Part shown: positions 60,519-64,000 of the stretch, piece by piece
Layout: every line of letters starts with the position of its first letter
How positions within the stretch are numbered: the first letter of the stretch is position 1
Assembly (NCBI RefSeq): GCF_001642085.1
Contig: NZ_CP014699.1
Coordinates: forward strand, 1,364,001-1,428,000
Reading direction: 5' to 3'
Length of the DNA: 64,000 nucleotides
Source: Streptococcus pantholopis
Lineage (GTDB): Bacteria; Bacillota; Bacilli; Lactobacillales; Streptococcaceae
Notes under the pieces: generated by a model
Database searches by the model: none
What the model saw: the letters and a program-made list of their open reading frames with translations, nothing else
Told to the model about the DNA's origin: nothing
Program-made: the position numbers and the translations under genes

Positions 60519-61211
60519 TTATTTTATATCGGAAGTGGCTTTTTCGGGACTTTTTTTATGATTAAAATAAAGGGCAAAAAGCACCAAACTCAGGCTTAAA
60601 ACAAGAGATACCACTAAATAATTAAACCAAATGCGGCTGTTATCAATAATCGGGGTATTCCGAAGAATCCCATAGTTCCCGCCTGTCACATGATTAACGC
60701 CTACTAAAAAAAGATTTAAGATAAAAGTATAACCTGTAATTTTACCAAAAGACAGTTTCTTTATCCGGTAATGATTCAGCAGATAATTAAGACTGTTCAC
60801 CAAAAGAGCATAATGGCCGATAATGAAAGAGACACCAGTAATATGCGGAAAATTGTAAGGATCCAGCACAGGATAAATCAAAGCAAAAATAGCTCCGCTA
60901 AAGCCCATTAAAGCAAAATACTGCTTAATTGATAAATTATCCGGTAAAAACAAAATAGCCAGCATCGCCAAACGGCAGTGATAAAGCGGCAGGCTATTTG
61001 AAATAGGAATCAGGCAGATACTGTACCAAAGATAAAGGGAAAGGAGCTGCAGCAGCTGAATCCTTTTGAATAAACGGACAAAATGCGGTCTGTCATGCCA
61101 TTTGACAGAAAGATAAACTAAGGCCAGCAAAGCTCCCATCATGATAAGGTAGACAATCAGTGATATTGAGGGTGGCTCAGTTGCCTGAATTGTCAAAAAA
61201 TCCTTTAACAT
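60519..61211 (-). CDS. YwaF-like integral membrane protein
   Basis: A 230-residue protein with about six to seven membrane segments. The segments LYHCRLAMLAILFLP and HYALLVNSLNYLLNHYRIKK and VGVNHVTGGNYGILRNTPI match the YwaF/TIGR02206 family of unknown function. A hydrophilic C-terminal tail (NHKKSPEKATSDIK) follows. It lies between prfC and the repeat array downstream of murF. The ATG is preceded by AGGAGAT. Confidence 0.8.
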   Translation of the reverse strand: MLKDFLTIQATEPPSISLIVYLIMMGALLALVYLSVKWHDRPHFVRLFKRIQLLQLLSLYLWYSICLIPISNSLPLYHCRLAMLAILFLPDNLSIKQYFALMGFSGAIFALIYPVLDPYNFPHITGVSFIIGHYALLVNSLNYLLNHYRIKKLSFGKITGYTFILNLFLVGVNHVTGGNYGILRNTPIIDNSRIWFNYLVVSLVLSLSLVLFALYFNHKKSPEKATSDIK

Positions 61212-61247
61212 TATAATCTCCTATTTTTATCAGACTTGCATCTTATG

Positions 61248-61782
61248 AATTGAACACGCCTTAAGAGCCGTGGAGTGACATCATCCAGTGGATGATGTCA
61301 GCCCCAAGCAAAAAATTGAAGAGTGAGGGAACTTTATTGTCTGAGATTTTGGCTTACTGTTAGCTAGCCGTAGACGTCTGAAGGCTTTGCAGTCTTTTCG
61401 CCTGCTGCACCCTTCTAGTCGTCCTGACAGAGGGGCGTCTGTGAAATCAAAGATTTCAGACTTACCGTCAGCCGTAGACGTCTGAAGGCTTTGCAGTCTT
61501 TTCGCCTGCTGCACCCTTCTAGTCGTCCTGACAGAGGGGCGTCTGTGAAATCAGAGATTTCGGACTTACCGTCAGCCGTAAACGTCTGAAGGCTTTGCAG
61601 TCTTTTCGCCTGCTGCACCCTTCTAGTCGTCCTGGCAGAGGGGCGTCTGCGAAATCAGAGATTTCGGACTTACCGTCAGCCGTAAACGTCTGAAGGCTTT
61701 GCAGTCTTTTCGCCTGCTGCACCCTTCTAGTCGTCCTGGCAGAGGGGCGTCTGCGAAATCAGAGATTTCGGACTTACCGTCA
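61248..61782 (+). repeat. Modular repeat with four tandem 104-bp units
   Basis: Starts AATTGAACACGCCTTAAGAG, contains a hairpin GACATCATCC/GGATGATGTC, then four almost identical 104-bp units starting at 61367, 61471, 61575 and 61679 (each GCCGTARACGTCTGAAGG onward). The array ends in the murF stop codon. Each unit includes hairpins AAATC/GATTT and GCACCC/GGGTGC-like pairs. No genes here; frames seen across the array are repeat-derived. Confidence 0.92.
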
Positions 61783-63144
61783 TTTTTGCAGTTCTGTCAC
61801 TGCTTTCTCTAACTGCATAGAATTGCTGCCCTTAAATAAAATTTGATCGCGAGGCTGCAGGAGATTGTTGATTGCGGCCATCATTTCATTGAACTGATCC
61901 TCTTGCTCGTTTTTCTTAAAATAATAAACCTTTCCGGGCGGAAACATCTGACTGGCCAATTGAGCCAACTCGGCAATATCTTCACCATAAAAAATAACGG
62001 TGTCTAAAACGTCCGGCAGCAGTCGGGTCACAATACTGGTATGCATTTGAACAGAATGCTCTCCCAGCTCTTTCATATCAGCTAAAACAGCTATTTTCTT
62101 ACCGCCAGTGTTATTGGGGATAGCTGAAAAAGTTTCCAAAATTAGTCGCATAGCTGTAGGATTAGCATTATAAACATCTGAAAGAATATCGGCACCGTTC
62201 TTAGCTTTTTTCCATTCCGTCCGATTGCCTGTCAGACTGATTTCACTTAAGGCTGAAAGAATATCGGCATCAGATACCGCTAATAACTTGCCAACATAGG
62301 CACTGATAACAGCATTAGTTGCATTGTATTTACCTGATAAAGGCAGAGTAACAGAATCGGTCAGGAGATTAGTTGTAAAAGTTAGCCTATCTTTTTGCTC
62401 GACAATATTCTCCACTCCGATCTCCTGCCCAGAACCAAAACGGATAACTGTCTGATTTTCTGGTAAAAAGGCATCAAGAATCGGGTCAGCCGGAAGGATT
62501 AGTATCCCGTCGGAATCCATACCATCTGCGATCTGCATCTTCCCTTGAGCAATTTTTTCACGTGTGCCAAAAAATTCCAAATGTGCCTCACCAATAAGTG
62601 TTACCACAGCAATTCGAGGTTTAGCAATCTCTGACAAAAGATGAATATCTCCCAGATGGTCCTGTCCCATTTCTAAAACAATTTTTTCTGTATCGTCTGG
62701 CATATGCAGGACTGTATAGGGCAAGCCGATTTCGTTATTGTAGTTCCCTTGCGTTTTATAAGTTTTGTAGGTTGTTGACAGGATAGCAGCAATCATATCT
62801 TTTGTGGTTGTTTTGCCATTAGAGCCTGTTACAGCAATAACATCGACCCGCTGTTTTTCAAGATAATATTTAGCCAGTCTCTGCAAAGCTACTAAGACAT
62901 CATCAACTAGGATATAAGGGACATTGTCAACTGGCTTTTCTGACAGTGTTGCTGCCGCTCCCTTGGCAAAAGCAGCATCAATAAAATCATGTCCGTCACG
63001 CTGACCTTTTAAGGGCAGAAACAAGTCACCCTTTGTTACTTTACGGCTGTCAAATTCAACATGATGGAGGGGGAGGTCAGCAAAATCGGAAACGGTGTTT
63101 TTGCCACCGACAACTCTGGCAAGCTCATGTAGACTCAATTTCAT
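61780..63144 (-). CDS. murF: UDP-N-acetylmuramoyl-tripeptide–D-alanyl-D-alanine ligase
   Basis: Adds D-Ala-D-Ala to the UDP-MurNAc-tripeptide in peptidoglycan synthesis. From ATG 63144 it is 454 residues and starts MKLSLHELARVVGG. ATP-binding motif VTGSNGKTTT lies near residues 105–114; GQDHLGDIHLL and LSDVYNANPTAM are Mur ligase family segments; the protein ends KGSNSMQLEKAVTELQK. The upstream 48 codons in frame are not needed and overlap a TATAAT at 63189–63184. The stop codon lies inside the end of the repeat array. Adjacent to ddl, which supplies D-Ala-D-Ala. Confidence 0.95.
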   Translation of the reverse strand: MKLSLHELARVVGGKNTVSDFADLPLHHVEFDSRKVTKGDLFLPLKGQRDGHDFIDAAFAKGAAATLSEKPVDNVPYILVDDVLVALQRLAKYYLEKQRVDVIAVTGSNGKTTTKDMIAAILSTTYKTYKTQGNYNNEIGLPYTVLHMPDDTEKIVLEMGQDHLGDIHLLSEIAKPRIAVVTLIGEAHLEFFGTREKIAQGKMQIADGMDSDGILILPADPILDAFLPENQTVIRFGSGQEIGVENIVEQKDRLTFTTNLLTDSVTLPLSGKYNATNAVISAYVGKLLAVSDADILSALSEISLTGNRTEWKKAKNGADILSDVYNANPTAMRLILETFSAIPNNTGGKKIAVLADMKELGEHSVQMHTSIVTRLLPDVLDTVIFYGEDIAELAQLASQMFPPGKVYYFKKNEQEDQFNEMMAAINNLLQPRDQILFKGSNSMQLEKAVTELQK

Positions 63145-63339
63145 ATTTCTCTCGCTTTCTGCTGCTAAAAACTTTATGCTCTCATTATACCATAAAGATA
63201 GTCCGTTACGCTGCAGCAGTCTGCTGTCACCTTTCTTTGAGGAGCTGTCAACATAAAACAGCAGCCTCAGTTTAAGAACAGAAAACAAGGAAAGTTTATA
63301 ATCTTGGAGGTCTGCCTCGCTCTTTTTAGCTTACCGTCA

Positions 63340-63689
63340 GCCGTAAACGTCTGAAGGCTTTGTCGCCTTAACAGTCGACCGCACCTTTCTAGTCGTTCTG
63401 GCAGAGGGGCGTCTGCGAAATCAGAGATTTCGGACTTACCGTCAGCCGTAAACGTCTGAAAGCTTTGTCGCCTTAACAGTCGACCGCACCTTTCTAGTCG
63501 TTCTGGCAGAGGTGCGCCGACGAAATCAAAGATTTCTGGCTTACCGTCAGCCGTAAACGTCTGAAAGCTTTGTCGTCTTAGCAGCCGACCGCACCCTTCT
63601 AGTCGTTCTGGCAGAGGTGCGCCGACGAAATCGAAGATTTCTGGCTTACCGTCATTTTTGCTTTGCTTTTTAAACGGGCTTTGTATCTT
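63340..63689 (+). repeat. Modular repeat with three tandem 105-bp units
   Basis: Units start at 63340, 63445 and 63550 (GCCGTAAACGTCTGAARG); the third runs to 63654 and is followed by GTCATTTTTGCTTTGC and the GGGCTTTGTATCTTG end. Compared with the array after murF, the middle carries CGCCTTAACAGTCGACCGC instead of CAGTCTTTTCGCCTGCTGC, so the two arrays amplified separately from related units. Confidence 0.9.
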
Positions 63690-63694
63690 GTGTA

Positions 63695-63805
63695 ACTGAA
63701 CACGCCCTAAACGCTGCGGGAAAAAGATGTCCTGACTTTAGAATCTGCCGATTCGTCAGTCAGTCCCCTATTTTCCTTTTGCGTTCTTAACGGGCTTTGT
63801 ATCTT
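63695..63805 (+). repeat. Modular intergenic repeat, complete 111 bp copy
   Basis: ACTGAACACGCCCTAAACGC to GGGCTTTGTATCTTA with the same GAATC/GATTC core as the copies at 28604 and 30982. It lies directly next to the three-unit array. Confidence 0.85.
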
Positions 63806-63839
63806 AATAAAAAACCTTCAGGTAGTTCTTGAAGGTTTT
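63806..63839 (-). terminator. Terminator of ddl
   Basis: AAAACCTTCA and TGAAGGTTTT form a 10-bp stem with a nine-base loop, followed on the minus strand by TTTTTTATT. It lies 14 bases after the ddl stop codon. Confidence 0.85.
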
Positions 63840-63852
63840 GGATAAGGTATTC

Positions 63853-64000
63853 TTAAAATAGGTGATCTTCTCTTTTGTGGAACATTTCCTGTGCCAGACG
63901 GACAAGTTCACTGATTAAATCCGTATAATTCAAGCCCATATTTTCCCACAGCAAGGGATACATGGACCATTGGGTAAAGCCCGGCATTGTATTTAGTTCG
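63853..64000 (-). CDS. ddl: D-alanine–D-alanine ligase, C-terminal end (cut by window)
   Basis: Only the last 49 codons or so are present; the 5' part lies beyond the right edge. The visible peptide [20 protein letters not shown], continuing to [14 protein letters not shown], is the conserved C terminus of Ddl, with the Asn-Thr-Met-Pro-Gly motif that binds ATP-magnesium. Position upstream of murF on the same strand supports the call. Confidence 0.93.
   Translation of the reverse strand, partial: ELNTMPGFTQWSMYPLLWENMGLNYTDLISELVRLAQEMFHKREDHLF

Noticed and set aside
61281..61722. Three overlapping frames beginning MQQAKRLQSLQT
   Set aside because: They are translations of the 104-bp tandem units in successive frames, with no ribosome binding sites; they reflect the DNA repeat, not a protein family.
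61362..61782. CRISPR array as explanation for the regular repeats
   Set aside because: Units are 104 bp, nearly identical over their whole length, with no unique spacers and no cas genes nearby.
2600..63805. Insertion sequences encoding a transposase as source of the repeats
   Set aside because: No copy contains a transposase-like frame; the longest is a few hundred bases. If mobile, they would depend on a protein encoded elsewhere.

Overview
This window reads as a chromosomal segment of a Streptococcus, most likely of the mutans group. The evidence is gene order rather than any search: queA–nagB–coiA–pepF–O-methyltransferase–prsA–alaS, comEA–comEC–holA–sodA and ddl–murF–prfC are streptococcal neighbourhoods. 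The citrate/oxaloacetate decarboxylase operon, the class Ib nrdHEF operon and the Streptococcus-type TTCGAATA competence boxes fit the same assignment. Most genes lie on the minus strand.

Layout. 25–4538 (-): citrate fermentation genes (citC and a split sodium-pumping oxaloacetate decarboxylase), with a two-site operator at the promoter. 5069–6709 (-): a DUF1576 membrane protein and a small partner behind a cre. 7081–10653 (+): nrdHEF behind paired NrdR boxes. 10872–15060 (-): argCJBD from an ArgR-box promoter. 15374–25887 (-): CPBP protease, nitrilase-family hydrolase, alaS with T-box leader, prsA, O-methyltransferase, pepF, coiA. 26013–28479: nagB with two NagR-type sites, a VIT-family protein, queA. 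28766–32280: a frameshifted DUF4230 gene, a CDF transporter, a lipoprotein and a GNAT enzyme. 32535–41700: an unusual cluster of butyrate kinase, phosphotransacylase, carrier protein, DUF35 zinc-ribbon protein, thiolase, PucR-type regulator and FMN/FAD reductase. 42705–48950: a secreted DUF4353 protein, a nitronate-monooxygenase-like enzyme with a TetR regulator, a serine hydrolase, sodA. 49120–55083 (-): holA, DUF805, comEC, comEA, acyltransferase. 55828–64000: a TrmN/GIY-YIG fusion, DEAD-box helicase, prfC, YwaF-like protein, murF and the 3' end of ddl.

Two things stand out. First, a family of modular intergenic repeats (about twenty full or partial copies) fills many gaps. One end reads CAAGATACAAAGSCCGTT and the other TTTAGGGCGTGTTCAATT. 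Internal modules are themselves hairpins, including a 104–105 bp unit amplified into tandem arrays on both sides of murF. The paired ends differ between copies but change together so that base pairing is kept (at least five stem types). In six places the CAAGATAC end lies exactly 15–18 nt upstream of a start codon, and the opposite end often touches the stop codon of the gene before. I do not recognise this family by name.

Second, the thiolase/DUF35/carrier protein/phosphotransacylase/butyrate kinase set with a PucR regulator and a soluble flavin reductase looks like an undescribed fermentative pathway: thiolytic cleavage of a beta-keto acyl compound with ATP gain, possibly linked to reduction of an enoate as electron sink. 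Its regulator promoter shares an operator-like motif with the oxaloacetate decarboxylase promoter, which hints at co-regulation of organic-acid metabolism.
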